From Datisca glomerata (taxonomy: Eukaryota; Streptophyta; Magnoliopsida; Cucurbitales; Datiscaceae), in NCBI GenBank assembly GCA_003255025.1, contig QANY01004802.1, forward strand, positions 434,372 through 498,371: DNA of 64,000 nt, given 5' to 3'. Made by a program: the position numbers and the translations under genes. The notes under the pieces were generated by a model, which saw nothing but the letters and a program-made list of their open reading frames with translations, had not been told where the DNA came from and did no database searches. Below are positions 9,883 through 22,400 of the stretch, in pieces. The stretch's first letter is position 1. Each line of letters opens with the position of its first letter.

Positions 9883-10803
9883 ATTACTTTGATAATAGTT
9901 ATTTACATAAATTATATTAAAAATGATAAAAGAATTATTAGCAATAATATTTAGCAATGTCGATTAATACATATTGATTGTAGTACGAAATTAATAAAAA
10001 TATACGTTAATTAAAAATTTTGTAATCTTACTGTTTTTATAGAAATAATAATAAAAATTTATTATTTATAGTTAAATAGGTATATTTGATAATATTAAAG
10101 TATTTCTTATTTATAATTAAGATAATAATCTAATCTTTTAATTTTTAAGTAACTTAAAATGGATAAATCTTTCCTACAATTTAAAATACAAAAATTATTT
10201 AGTTCTTAGTTAGGATAAATGATAATTAATAAATGTAGTTGATGGGGTATTATAGTAAATATAGTCTATAATTTTGTTGACTTTCTCTAAAACGGCTATT
10301 TTTAAATTATTATTATTATTGGTTATTTAACAAAATAAAGTTTTCAAATAGTATACGCCTAAAAATCCCCTATAAATATAAGTCGTCTTACTCATTTATA
10401 ATGTATTAATTCTCTAGGCCTCTAGTCTCATGTTATCAAAATCATTAACGACTTGAACGTCAGAGTCTAATTAGCTAGGTACCACACCGGTGTCAAGTAG
10501 ATTCTCTTACATTCAATCTTTTTGTCTTATTATCAGGTTTATCATCTAATTATCTGACGACGCGAGATAACACCTCTGACAGTAGATTTTCAGCATCTAC
10601 ACTATGAAGTGGATTAATAACTTAATTTAATTCCTATCAAAATGTCAAAATGTTATTCCTATTTGATGACAAAAAGGGAAAAATGAATTAAGAAAGTAAA
10701 GGTTGTAGAATATATATGCATGACATAACGAGATGAAATTTTCTGTTGAAAAATCAACAAATTTTGATTAACTAAATCATTTATGAAATTAAGAATAAAC
10801 TTT
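9883..10803 (+). repeat. Tandem direct repeat of about 925 bp, unit 2
   Basis: Second copy of the unit at 8955-9882, immediately adjoining it. Differences are scattered substitutions and small indels, so the duplication is not recent. A third, partial and inverted copy lies at about 39490-39835. Confidence 0.7.
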
Positions 10804-11937
10804 GAAAAATTAATGACGTGACTGAGGTGAAATTTTAGGTGGAGTTCAAAAGTTTTTGGGAACGACTGAGATTACACTATTTTTTAAGGGTTGTTTGGCA
10901 TGGTAAATAATTTCTGAAATTATGATATTAAAATATAGTTGTAAGAAAGTTAACGTATGCAAAACGTTGATATTACATATCCGAATTGATATTACGTTGT
11001 TTCGTAACATATGAATTTGTCATGATAGTCTCTAAGGAAACGCTATAGATTTATTGGCAACTTTTTTCTAGACTACTCTTTTTAAGATAAAGATAATATT
11101 TCATTAAGAAATTAAAATTACAACCAACTCCAATATTTGAACAAAATTGTTAGATATAAAAGCATATAAATGATTATCAATGTCATATAAAATCAATAAA
11201 AACCTTCACGTGTATAGGAAGGGAATCGTGTACGTAAACAACATACAAAAGTAGAGCACAAGAATCGACTTATTCTAAAAGTCCTCCACCATCTAAACTT
11301 GGCTCAACCATCTAGCACTGAAAAGGTATATCTACATGAAGATCGACACATTCTAGAATAGATCTGGATACCCAAGTTGTGCCAAACACAAATAATTCCC
11401 CAAAATGTCCATAGAAACTAGATCTGGGAGAAAGAAAACCACCAAGGGTCGAATATCTATTGGAACAAAATCTACACGACTGATAGAACAAAACCTTCCA
11501 AAACTGAAGGAGCTGTAGAAATGCAATATTTGATTGAGAAAGGAAGAAAAATCATAGAACGATAAGAAAAGAAAAGAAATAGTTGATGGCTAGAGAGAAA
11601 GAAAGAAAGAACGAAAGGAGGACAAAAGAAAGGCGAGGAGAAAAGAGGGGATTGGTCTCGGGGAGAGCCAATGAGCTCTCCACCATGGCAGTGGCACACC
11701 AAAGATAAAAACTAGAGTTTGAGTTTTCTATTGTGAGAAGGAGAGCGTTTCGTACTACTTTTGGATTTAAAGTATATTGATGAGAGATAGAGAATCAAAT
11801 GAGTTTTAATCAAATAAGATAACTAAAATTGCTAGGATTTGAAATCCATTAGGGTGGGTTTGGAAAAGATAGTGTGGGCCCAATTTACCCAGAATGTTAG
11901 GGTATCTTAATGATACCCTTATTTGATATCTAATTGT
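10804..11937. other. Spacer, possibly a decayed repeat, no gene identified
   Basis: About 11090-11720 is less AT-rich and contains AGATCTGG motifs twice (near 11360 and 11420) and a purine-rich block (11520-11650). The 76-codon minus-strand frame at 11472-11702 is the antisense of that purine block. Nothing here matches a family I recognise. Confidence 0.4.
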
Positions 11938-12345
11938 TTGACATCGGTTGTGCAAGAGACTAGTAGTTAGTTTATAAGTGTGAGTGAAAATCTCACTTCT
12001 GAAGCTAGCTTTTAAAAAAATCCAATAACACCCAACACTAGTATTAGAGTCAAGTCTAGTTTAACCAACAAGTCTCTCCAACTCAATAACTTGATGTGTG
12101 GTGAATCTGAGTGAAGTGAGTCGATGGTTATCCGACACAGATCTGATGGTTGGTGAATCCATATGGAGTGAGTCGATGATCATCTGACTCATGACCCGAT
12201 GTGTGATGGGGGTGATTGTTAAGATTATCTCACATCGATTGTGAAACTGATATTTAGTTTAAAAGTGTAAGTAAAAATCTCAACTCTCAAACTAGTTTTT
12301 GGGTTAAGAATGTCCAACAACACCCCACACGAATATTAATAAGCA
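11938..12345. repeat. Two degenerate LTR-like units (CACATCG...GTGAGTGAAAATCTCA)
   Basis: Two related segments about 290 bases apart share ACATCGGTTGTG/ACATCGATTGTG, TAGTTTATAAGTGTGAGTGAAAATCTCA-like and AACACCC. Between them lies a shorter tandem pair around GTGGTGAATCTGAGTGAAGT and TTGGTGAATCCATATGGAGT. The phrase TGTTAAGATTATCTCACATC before the second unit looks like the start of a plant LTR. No internal retroelement sequence is left. Identity as LTR relics is inference. Confidence 0.45.
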
Positions 12346-12894
12346 CTTCGCACATGATAGCATTGTAGTAAACAACCCAAGTACTAAATGACACATTGAC
12401 AAGTATTTTAGCCAATTTAATGCAAGCATTCTAAAATCTTGTCAATAAGCAAATATTATACAAGATCATTAGTTTAATCATTAAAAGCCTAAAAATATTA
12501 CTTTCCTTTCAAAAACCACTTAATGCAGTACACATAGAAAAAATTGGATTAATGAGTTTATATAGAAATTGAGAGTGGTTTATGAGTTATTCATTGGTGG
12601 ACTCAAAACTCTATCATACTGAAAAGTAACGCATGTGAACTTGATCATTGAGGTGCTAATTAGATTGGATAAGAAAACAAAATACAAATATGCACGTAAA
12701 GACGTTAAATTTGACGGATTTGGTGTAATAGAAAGCTTAAATGCATACATTAAATTAATTTTAAAAAATGTTATTGCAAAATAGCGAAAGTGAATTGGCA
12801 ACTCGATGGGTTGTTTATGGTTATCGTGAGCCACTAGCAATTTAATATCGCGTTTGAGGTCATCAGTTAGCTGTCGAAGGTTTTGCATAGGTGA
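12346..12894. other. Spacer with no supported gene
   Basis: The longest frame (102 codons, minus strand, 12580-12888) has no recognisable motif and lies in AT-rich DNA. I do not regard it as a gene. Confidence 0.45.
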
Positions 12895-13990
12895 ATTGTT
12901 ATTGTTTTAGGGTGTGATATGTCTGGTGGTGGTTGTTTTTTGCGTTGGTTTATCCTCTGCGGCCATTCCTTGTTTTAGCTTATCTTCGTTTCAGTATTTC
13001 TTCCTAGTAAGTTGTTTTGTCATGTATTGGCTTCACAGTTGTGCATTATAGTATTGGTTTGTACTGTTCTATATGATTGAAGATACATAATGCTTGTTTG
13101 TATTCTTGGGGTATACTCCTTGCATCAGTGTATGTTTTACTTTAATGTATTAAAATTAGCCTTTTAATTAAAAAAGCGAACGTACTAGTTTGTTTTCACG
13201 CGTTTAACTCTTAGGTCTGTTTGTTTTGAGTTATCCTCCTTTATAATCTTATTGTAATCCTCTTGTAATTAAATGTTTGGTTAGAATAATTCTTAAATAA
13301 CGATACAGTCATAATTTACATGCAATCCTAGTTTGCAATCTTGTGAGACAATTGAATTGCAGTTAAAAATGAGAACAATCTTAATTTACAATACAATTAC
13401 AATTCTAATATCAAACAAAATTCGTTAAGTTAATTGTTATTGTTTTAGGGTGTGGTATATCTGGTCGTTGTTGTTTTCTGCATTGGTTTGTCCTATGCGG
13501 CCATTCTTTGTTTTAGCTCTGTTCTGTATCTTCGTTTTAGCTCTGTTTTGTATCTTCGTTTTAGTGTTTCTTCCTAGTGAGTTGTTTTGTCATGTATTGG
13601 CCGCAAAGTTGTGCATTGTAGTGTTAGTTATATTGTTCTATATGATTTGAGATCCATATAGCTTGTTTGTATTATTGGGTATGCTCCTTATATCAATGCA
13701 TGTTTTGCTTTAATGTATTAATTAGCCTTTTAATAAAAGAAAGTGAACGTACTGGATTGTTTTCACGCGTTTAATCCTTATGATCTATTTATTTTGAGCT
13801 ATCCTCATTTATAATCATATTGTAATCCTCTTGTAATTAAATGTTTGTTTAAAATAAAATTTTAATAATGATACAATCATAATTTACATGTAATCCTAAT
13901 TTGTAGTTTGGTGAGATAATTAAATTACAGCTGAAAATGAGAACAATCCTAATTAATAATACAATTATAATTCTAATATCAAACAAAATT
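12895..13990. repeat. Tandem duplication, two units of about 540 bp
   Basis: ATTGTTATTGTTTTAGGGTG begins unit 1 at 12895 and unit 2 at 13433, and the units stay similar to about 13990. The first half (TGCGGCCATTC, CTTGTTTGTATT, TATTAATTAGCCTTTTAAT-like) resembles the non-coding 3' end of plant L1-type LINEs. The second half (TTGTTTTGAGTTATCCTC to ATTCTAATATCAAACAAA) looks like a separate AT-rich MITE. Unit 2 has a further local duplication of TTTTAGCTCTGTT-TGTATCTTCG near 13510-13560. No coding sequence. Confidence 0.65.
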
Positions 13991-16060
13991 ATTTTCTTAT
14001 TCACACATGAAATAAAGCAGGAGGAAATCATATTCTTACAATTACAGTAACTTTCTTCTCTTTTATGTTTATAAATAAAAAAGATACAAAAAGATGGAAT
14101 CAATAAATTTATGCTTATTTTTTTTTTAATTCTTCTCGCCTTTACTTAATTGCTTAAATCTTTTACGTAATTTTATGGGTTTTCAGTCAGCGTTCATAAA
14201 TATTTTTCTGCCTAATATATATTGGGTTATATAGAAATATGACAATACTGTACGATGCTTTAATAGGGTTCCATTATTATCCTAATGTAAAAACATGTTG
14301 AGATTTACGACGTTGAAATATTGTACGATTGGTTATGCAATACGTCGAAATGAAATTCTATAATGAAAAAGTTTATACGTGTCACAAAAACTCTAAAATA
14401 ACCTAGAGGAGGTCATGGTTATGGACCCGAATATATTAATATAGATAACTTTGTAATGTATGCAATCCATCTATAGGTCATGACGTGTGTAGTTAGGGAA
14501 GAGTCGCTTCAAACTAAATTCTCTCTGAATACACATATTCACTTGACTTAGTTAGGATTTCTCTATTTTTTAAAGATCTTTGGCACGAGGATCCTCGTTA
14601 AGCATCCCCAGATGAATTATATATAGTCAAGAGAAACCATGAACTGAGAGTATATATATGCATTTGCTCATGATCATCTTTTAAATAGATTTATTTTATT
14701 TTTCTGGATGTTAAATACCATTAGATGACTACCTTTTATTGAGGCACAAGTGATCTCGATCTCATCTTCCTAGACTTCAATTCAAGACACAAGCATTGTC
14801 ACAATCTTGGACTTACTCAAAGGCACAAGAATCACAGTGGTCTGAACCAAAAAAAAGACCTTTCAAGTGTTTTTTAGTAAAAGCCTCACAAAATCATTTG
14901 TTTTTTCATTAGAAAAAAATTATTTAATGTTTAAAAAATTTTAAGAACAAATCTAAAATAGCATTAAAACCAAAAATCTAAATCAAAACAAATAACTTGA
15001 AGCTTGAAAGACTTATATGAATAAAAATCGAGCAATTCAGAATAAAAAATTGGTAAGATAAAAATCACTCAAGACATTGCTTAGGACCAACGGGTCACAC
15101 GACAGGTGCACGATTGACTTTGCACGCTCCATCCTTCGGCCCTTCGCCTATCGGCTTGCCAGGCAAGCTACCTTGATCCGTCTCTGGTTTCGATTCGTTA
15201 TGCTCAGCACCTCCAACAAGCCCTAAAGTGACAACACTATTTTTTCTCTATATTGAATGAATAATAATTCTATAAGATATATGACTAATATAAAATATTT
15301 TATTATTAGGTATGTATAAGACAATTTATGACTACAAATATTATGAAAAATAATGTCTTGAAAGTTAAAAATGTTATTATTATTTAACCTTAAAATTTAT
15401 GAAAGATAATTAAAGAATTCAACTAATCAATAGTAGTACTATTTTTGTACAAAAAAGTTTCTCCCCTTAACCTATCGTGCTATAGATATTTCACTTCACA
15501 TTCTGTGAATCGAACTTTCTTTATTTTTAATAATTTCTTTACTAATTTCTAAGTTCAATAACCTTAGTAAAAAGAAAGTTTCCGTCCATAAGGCAAAATA
15601 ATAGTTATTCAAATTGAGGAAAATATACCAGACTTAGAGACTCTTAATTAAAGCTCAATTTTTCCATTTTATTTTTTTATAGGAACAGAAAATTTGTGGG
15701 AATTCAAACACGAACATGAATCACTTCTTATATATATCTCTTATGATGTCATGTGTAGTTGCTCTCTAATTCTCATTACGTCATATGTGCATCACTATTT
15801 TGTAATTCCATTTAGCTACATGAGATTGATTAGTTAATGTCAATTACTATATTAGATATAAATAAATAATATAATATTGATAAGTTAATTAGCAATATTA
15901 ATTCGTATATGAATGTCTATTTGATAATTAACATTTATTTTTTTTCATTATAAGAAGGCGTCATTTTCCTATAGAATATTAATCATTTAAATATTAACTA
16001 TGCCGTTAATCTTTTGATGGTTCATGACAAGTATTTAATGGTAATCCGTTTATGAATGTC
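13991..16060. other. AT-rich spacer; short GC-richer patch at 15080-15230
   Basis: No frame of note. The patch at 15080-15230 (GGGTCACACGACAGGTGCAC, GGCCCTTCGCCTATCGGCTT) differs in composition from its surroundings and may be a fragment of a retroelement. I could not assign it. Confidence 0.4.
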
Positions 16061-16552
16061 TATTGTGAAGAAATTCCTGTGGAGATAGGAAACAAGAAGG
16101 AAGAAGACAGAGAAGAAAGATAGATCAAGAAGAAGAAGAATATTGTATTGTGCTTCGTTAACTAACAAAGAGAAAAGCCAAAACAATATAAACCTCCCAA
16201 ATATCATGAAAGAGAAAAAGACCAAAACAGCCCCTAGAAAACTAACAATAGACTCAAAGAAAAAACACACTTAACTTTGTATCTCATACTTCCTTCGACG
16301 ATGTGCACCCAACAACATAGGACATGGCAGTAGGAGAGAGAGTTGCGTTGATCAAGGTCATGAGAGCTTGATCTTAAAAAATTCAATAATCAAAGTTAGG
16401 GTTTTTTGAGTCAGTACCATCATTGTTCTTGATGAATGAGGGAGAGACTAGATTGATTCTATCCACGTAGACGAACAACATGTGGGCCTTTAGGATAGAT
16501 GAAATTTGGTATTTCTATAATATGTAGTTACTGGAATCCAATCTGATTAAGA

Positions 16553-16747
16553 TCAGATTGCAAATATTTGAAAGAAGATATATAGGAGAAGACGAGGACA
16601 AGGCAGAAGTAGGAGGTGAGTTGTGGGTAAAATTTTGGCTAGACGGAAGAATTTCAGACAACGGTTAGTCTGAGAAATAGTTTGGGAATCATCTCTGAGA
16701 GTCGTGGTTTCTTGAGAAACAGAAGTGAGGTTTTCGATTTCAGCCAT
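16553..16747 (-). pseudogene. Residual gag start of the TRIM-like element, 64 codons
   Basis: A frame beginning MAEIENLTSVSQ starts 26 bases after the primer binding site, the normal place for copia gag. It loses resemblance to gag after about 40 residues. A second trace of gag appears further in (near 16345-16380, TGCGTTGATCAAGGTCATGA on the plus strand). It resembles the corresponding gag region of the copia at 28600-28640. No protease, integrase or RT survives. Confidence 0.55.
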
Positions 16748-16772
16748 GGATCGTTCGACGTGAGTCAGAGAA

Positions 16773-16784
16773 GCTCTGATACCA
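16773..16784 (-). promoter_or_regulatory. Primer binding site of the TRIM-like element
   Basis: Minus-strand TGGTATCAGAGC, the complement of the plant initiator tRNA-Met 3' end, directly against the LTR end. Confidence 0.85.
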
Positions 16785-17015
16785 TGAAGAAATTCCTGTG
16801 GAGATAGGAAACAAGAAGGAAGAACAAAGAGAAGAAAGAGAGATCAAGAAGAAGAAGAATATTGTATTGTGCTTCGTTAACTAACAGGGAGAAAAGCCAA
16901 AACAATATAAACCTCCCAAAATATAATGAGAGAGGAAAAGACCAAAACAACCCTTAGAAAACTAACAATAGACTCAAAGGAAAAATACTCTTATAACTTT
17001 TATCTTATCGTATTG

Positions 17016-18964
17016 TAATTGCACTGACTATTCTTTTCCTATTATTAAAACCTCATAAAACTCACAATTAAATAATTGTATGCCAATTATTTCCAATTAC
17101 CTTCACTATATATCAAAACCAATCCACTTCCCAGTTCATTTTCACAGTTCAATTATTTATTTATCTCATTCAATTCCACACTAAGTCTTTTCTTATCACA
17201 CATATTCTAAGTTAATTACATTATATGCATTTATGCTTCTTTTGATTCTGCAGTTTTTTTTTTCATTTAATATATTCTTTTTGTTCAGATTTGAAAGTTC
17301 CTGAAATTTGATATTTACTGATTATTCAAAGCATTTTATTCCAAATTAGAAGACAGAGGTTGAATCCAATCAAACTATAAATAAGTATATCCTTCGATTT
17401 TAAACCTTCGTTCTCATCATAACATGATTGGAGAAAGTTTATATTTAATCTTTTAGCAAATAGCAATTTTCGTCTCAAAAAGACATTCCCTTTCAAATTT
17501 TTTGACTATATATGTGAAATTTTATCTTTTACGTCTTTGTAAATGCAGTTTATATTTTATGTTTTGATTGTTTTACCAGTTTTTGTTCTCTCTTCTCTTC
17601 TATGTTTTCTGTCTATAAAGAATGAAAAGTTTTTTAGTGAACGTAAGCTAAATTAAGTTAGTCCATCAGTTTATCTATATTTTTATTTACTCTCAAACAT
17701 TATTATTGAGTCACTCTTTTCTAATTTTATTATTATCATTATTTCAAAATCTCTTTATTTCTTTGATAAAATATATCATAGTTTTATCAAAAGTTTTTAG
17801 TATGCTTCTTTTTTTTAAATCAGTCGCTAAAATTAGTACAGGTGATTATTGACACTTCAAATTGTGTAAAGTATTGTATCCAACTTTATATCATATGTAT
17901 TTATTAAATACATATTTACTTAATATTATAGGGATATCAAAATTAAAATAATAATAACTAACACAATTATTATTTGTATAACTAAATTTTTTTGTCACCA
18001 TTTATATAATTAAATGGATGAGACTTTTCACTTCCTAGTAAAAATATAGTTTTACCATCTCTTTGGTTTTTCTGTGAACGTATTAACGAATTTGAATCTA
18101 TTTTTCTTATATTTAAGTGGAGATAAAGGTAAACGTATTAAAAGATATAATTATTTTCTCTTATTTTTCTGTGAACGTATGAAAAAAAATTATTTAATGC
18201 CTTTTTGCATTCCCCTACTCATTGATATGAAAGTCATGCAACAAGAATAAATCTTATTCTGTGAAAATTTATCTTTATTTTCTTTTTGAAGGAAAGGAAG
18301 AGAAAAATTATTTTTCATACTTCTTTTATGGACATTAATTTTACAATTTCTCACTTCTCATATTCTAGTTTTTCAGGGGGAAAAAATAAAATATCTTCTA
18401 TCAAATTCAAAGTGTCATGCTATTATGACTTAGTGTTCATAATGTGTCCAAGAAAAAATATTTTTCGTATAATTTCTAGGCACTTGAATACGAATATGTT
18501 AAAAATTACATGAAATAAACTAACGTCAATGTGGGAAACCTACATAAGATTATTAGACTTGAAAATTAATCAAAGTAATCATAGTATAATCTGAGGTCAA
18601 TCCTATTGAACAATAAAAAAATAATTACAAGATTTTAAATATATAATTATTCTAATAACCTGTGCGGAGCATGAGCTTTTCACTCGTGAAGATAAAATTT
18701 CACCCTGATCAATTTTCCATTCAATCAATCATAACGCATATCTGTAACTTAAAGTTCATTCCATCGTTGATGTACCCATAAAATAGTTAAATACCACTTA
18801 CGAGCCACGACATATTCTTTAAAACGTTATTAAGACAAAAGAATTAAATTAGAAATGGATCCAAATACTTTCTTCAATGGCTTTATTTTTTTCCAATGAT
18901 TAAATGTGTTATGTATCTTATGGCATTCGTCATAAATATAGTAAAAAGAATAGGAAAAGTGGTC
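17016..18964. other. AT-rich spacer without recognisable genes
   Basis: Only short frames; the longest (75 codons, 18286-18513, plus) has no motif. CTGTGAACGTAT(T/G) recurs near 18071 and 18170. Possibly the true background DNA of the locus, since both neighbouring retroelements inserted into it. Confidence 0.45.
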
Positions 18965-18969
18965 AAAGT

Positions 18970-19164
18970 TGTTAGAGAAACCTTGAAAAGGATGGAGAAA
19001 GGAGAAGATAACGAAGGAGAAGATAACCAAGAAGAAGAAAGCTCCAAGAAAGAAGACTTACTAAAAATACATCAATGTTATTAAAAGATATTAAACTAGT
19101 ACACCCAGTTAAAATATAACTAGTTAGTCAATTAAAAGGATAACCACATAGAAGTTACCATAAT
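18970..19164 (-). repeat. 3' LTR of the outer copia, first part (interrupted)
   Basis: Matches 28919-29115: AGAGAAACCTTGAA, TATTAAAAGATATTAAA, GTACACCCAGTTAAAAT, AACTAGTTAGTCA, AAAAGGATAACCACATAGAA. Continues at 24107 after the nested element. Confidence 0.9.
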
Positions 19165-19484
19165 TGTAGAAATGATGAACCTGTCTGGTTCTGATCTTTG
19201 GGAAGTGATGAGCTTCAGAGATGATGAACCCTTTTTGGTTCTGATCTGTTATTGAAGATAAAATTATGTTTGTTTACAATGAGGGATGATGTATATATAC
19301 AAGTGATTCTAACGGTTGCCTATGATCTCCTATGAATCCAACGGATGCCTACTTGTAGCCTGAAATCATTTTTTACCAGAAATGGTTAGACATCTACTGT
19401 GTTTGGGAAAGTCTCTGTTCTGCTTCCCTCTTTTGCCTATGATGAAGATTTTCTTCTGAGGCTGCAGCTTTTCCTTCTTCAACA
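19165..19484 (-). repeat. 3' LTR of the young copia
   Basis: Direct repeat of 23782-24101. The gag-pol stop codon lies inside it (19394-19396), so the last 30 codons are LTR-encoded. Confidence 0.95.
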
Positions 19485-22400
19485 CTCCCCCTCAAGTTGG
19501 GTTCGTATAGGTTGATCGAACCTAACTTGTCAAGTATTCTTTGGAGGTTATTTTTGTCAAGAGCTTTGGTGAAGATGTCGGCTAGCTGGTCTTCACTACG
19601 TACAAAGGGAATGGTGATTTCTCCAGACTGTACTTTCTCTCTTATGAAATGACAGTCCACTTCAATATGTTTGGTTCTCTCATGAAAAACGGGGTTCATT
19701 GCAATATGACGTGCTGCTTGGTTGTCACAGTGCATCTCCATTGGTTTTCTTATCTCAACCTTCATGTCTTGAAGGAGATGTTTAATCCATGTGAGTTCGC
19801 TAGCAGTGGAGGCCATGGCTCTGTATTCTGCCTCCGCACTTGACCTTGCTACAACAGTTTGTTTCTTGCTCTTCCAGGTCACTAGGTTCCCACCTACGAA
19901 GACACAAAAGCCTGTTGTAGATTTTCTGTCGTAACTACCTGCCCAGTCAGCGTCAGTGTATCCAGCAACGGAGTTTGTCCCGGTTTTCTTCATCCATATC
20001 CCTTGGCCGGGAGTTCCTTTAAGGTATCTGAGTATCCTTTCTGCGGCTGCCTGATGATTTGTGCAGGGTGCATGCATGAATTGACTGATAACGCTAACTG
20101 CAAAAGTGATATCTGGTCTTGTGACCGTTAGGTAAATAAGTTTTCCTACTAATCTCTGATATTGGCCTATATCAGTTATTGGTTTGCTATCATTCAGTCT
20201 TATTTTTATGTTGGTTTCCATTGGTGTGCTAGCAGGTTTTGCCCCTATCATGCCTGTTTCTTTTAACAAGTCTAAGATATATTTTCTTTGAGATAGAAAC
20301 AATCCCTTCTTCGAGTGAGCTATTTCTATCCCTAGGAAGTACTTTAGTTTTCCTAGATCTTTAATATCGAACTCTCCCTTTAGAAATTTTTGAACACTCC
20401 ATATTTCATTGTGGTTATTTCCGGTGATGATAATGTCATCTACGTAGACTAAAACGATGGTAGTGGAGTTGTTCGTGTGTTTGACAAACATAGATGAGTC
20501 CGCCGTGCTTTTGACGAAGTTAATCTTTAAAAGAGATAGGCTTAATTTTCCATACCATGCCCTTGGTGACTGTTTCAGGCCGTAGATAGCCTTCTTTAAT
20601 CTACATACCAGAGATGGGTGTGTTGCTTTCTCGTGTCCTGGAGGTAGGGACATATATACTTCTTCTTCCAGATTTCCTTGGAGAAATGCGTTTTTTACAT
20701 CCATTTGATATAGTTCCCAGTTGAGGTTTGTGGCAACGGATAGTAGCACTCGGATTGTGTTCATTTTTGCTACTGGAGCGAACGTCTCCTGGTAATCTAC
20801 TCCATATGTCTGAGTAAAGCCTTTGGCAACTAGTCGGGCTTTGTATCTCTCGATAGTGCCGTTGCTGTTGTATTTGGTCTTGTAGACCCATTTACATCCT
20901 ACGGGTTTCTTCCCGCTGGGTAGTGGGATTATGTCCCAAGTCTCATTCTTTTCCAAGGCTAGGAGTTCTTCATTCATCGCCTTTCTCCATTTAGGGTCGA
21001 GTTGGGCTTCTTGATAGGTCTTTGGCTCATCTGTTTCATCAATTTTTCCCAAGTATGCCCTGTGTTTGTTAGAGATTTTATCATAAGATAGGAAATTTTG
21101 GATAGGGTATAAAACCTGATGAGACACGTAGTCTTTTAATCTTGCTGGGGGATGAGTTTGCCTTGTTGATCTTCTTACGATTACTGCTTCATCAGTGACA
21201 ACTGCCTCATCAGTTGCTCCCCCTGAGGTAGTTGTCTCAGGCGTGGTTGATGTGTTATCCTGTTCCTGTCTTATGATATCGGAGGAAATAATACTGTTAG
21301 GTAGCGGAAGTGTTTTGTGGTGGTTATGGTTGTCGGAGTCCTTTGGGTAATAGGATTCTAGTTCTAAGAATTGTACATCGCGTGAGATGTAGAGTTTATG
21401 GTTTGTTGGGTCGTAGCATTTATACCCCTTTTTTTCAGCGGAATACCCCAAGAATAGGGTTTTGACTGCGGTTTTGTCCAATTTATCAATTTTTGGAATG
21501 TGTACGTAGCATGTACATCCAAAGACTCGTATGTGATCAAGATTAATTTTCCTACCCTTGAGAATTTCTATAGGGCTTTTCAGATGCAATTTTACGCTGG
21601 GTAATCGATTGATAAGGTATGTTGCTGTAAGTATTGCGTCTGACCAGTACCGTTTGGGTACGTTATTTTGGAGGAGGAGAGCCCTAGTCATTTCAAGAAG
21701 GTGTCGGTTTTTGCGTTCTGAGACACCATTTTGTTGTGGGGTGTGGATACAGGTGGTTTGATGTCGTATACCGTTTTGTTTAAAGAACTCAAAAAAGGTG
21801 TTGTTAGTATATTCGGTTCCATTGTCAGACCTAAAGATTTTTATGGTTGTTTCAAATTGAGTTTCGACTAACTTATTGAATTCTTGAAAACGACTGAAGA
21901 CTTCACTTTTTGATTTTAAAAGATATAACCAGGTGGTGCGAGAGAAATCATCAATAAAGGTAACAAAATATTTGAATTTATTATACGAGTCAACTGGGGC
22001 AGGCCCCCAAACATCAGAATGGATTAATTCAAAACATCGTTTTGTCGTACTACTAGATAGTGGAAAAGGTAACCTGGTTTGTTTTGAGAGTTTGCAGACT
22101 GAGCAACTGCTAGAGTCTGAATTACAACCAAGTAATTTGTTTAGGATTTTGTCAGAGGGATGACCGAATCTCCAATGAAGTAATTTGTCCTTTTGTACTG
22201 TACTGGAGGTGGCCAGACATGTTTTGTCGGTATCTTCTAAGTAGTACAGACCGTTTCTAAATTTCCCTTCACCAATCTTCCTCCCGGTGACCCGATCCTG
22301 AAAAATTACTTTGTCAGGTGAAAATGTAACATTGCAGTTCAGGTCTTTGGTTATTTTACTGACGGATAGGAGATTGGAGTTAAAATTGGGGAGACAAAGT

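Larger units (their letters stand above)
16066..17010 (-). mobile_element. TRIM-like miniature copia retrotransposon
   Basis: Two direct repeats of about 220-225 bases (16066-16290 and 16785-17010) bound an internal region of only about 500 bases. On the minus strand the right repeat is the 5' LTR. A perfect TGGTATCAGAGC (initiator tRNA-Met primer site) abuts it at 16773-16784, and a purine tract GAAGGAAG precedes the 3' LTR near 16292-16300. The 5-bp target duplication TATTG is at 16061-16065 and 17011-17015. The interior keeps only a short gag start, so it cannot mobilise itself. At about 945 bp this fits a TRIM or internally deleted copia element. Confidence 0.8.

Noticed and set aside
12580..12888. 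102-codon minus-strand frame
   Set aside because: AT-rich, no motif, no similarity that I recognise, no neighbours supporting a gene.
15080..15230. GC-richer patch as a possible exon or organelle DNA insert
   Set aside because: No open frame with family motifs and no organelle sequence recognised.
20601..20891. 96-codon frame overlapping the RT region of the young copia
   Set aside because: Alternative frame of the Gag-Pol gene; same for the plus-strand frames between 19649 and 23663.
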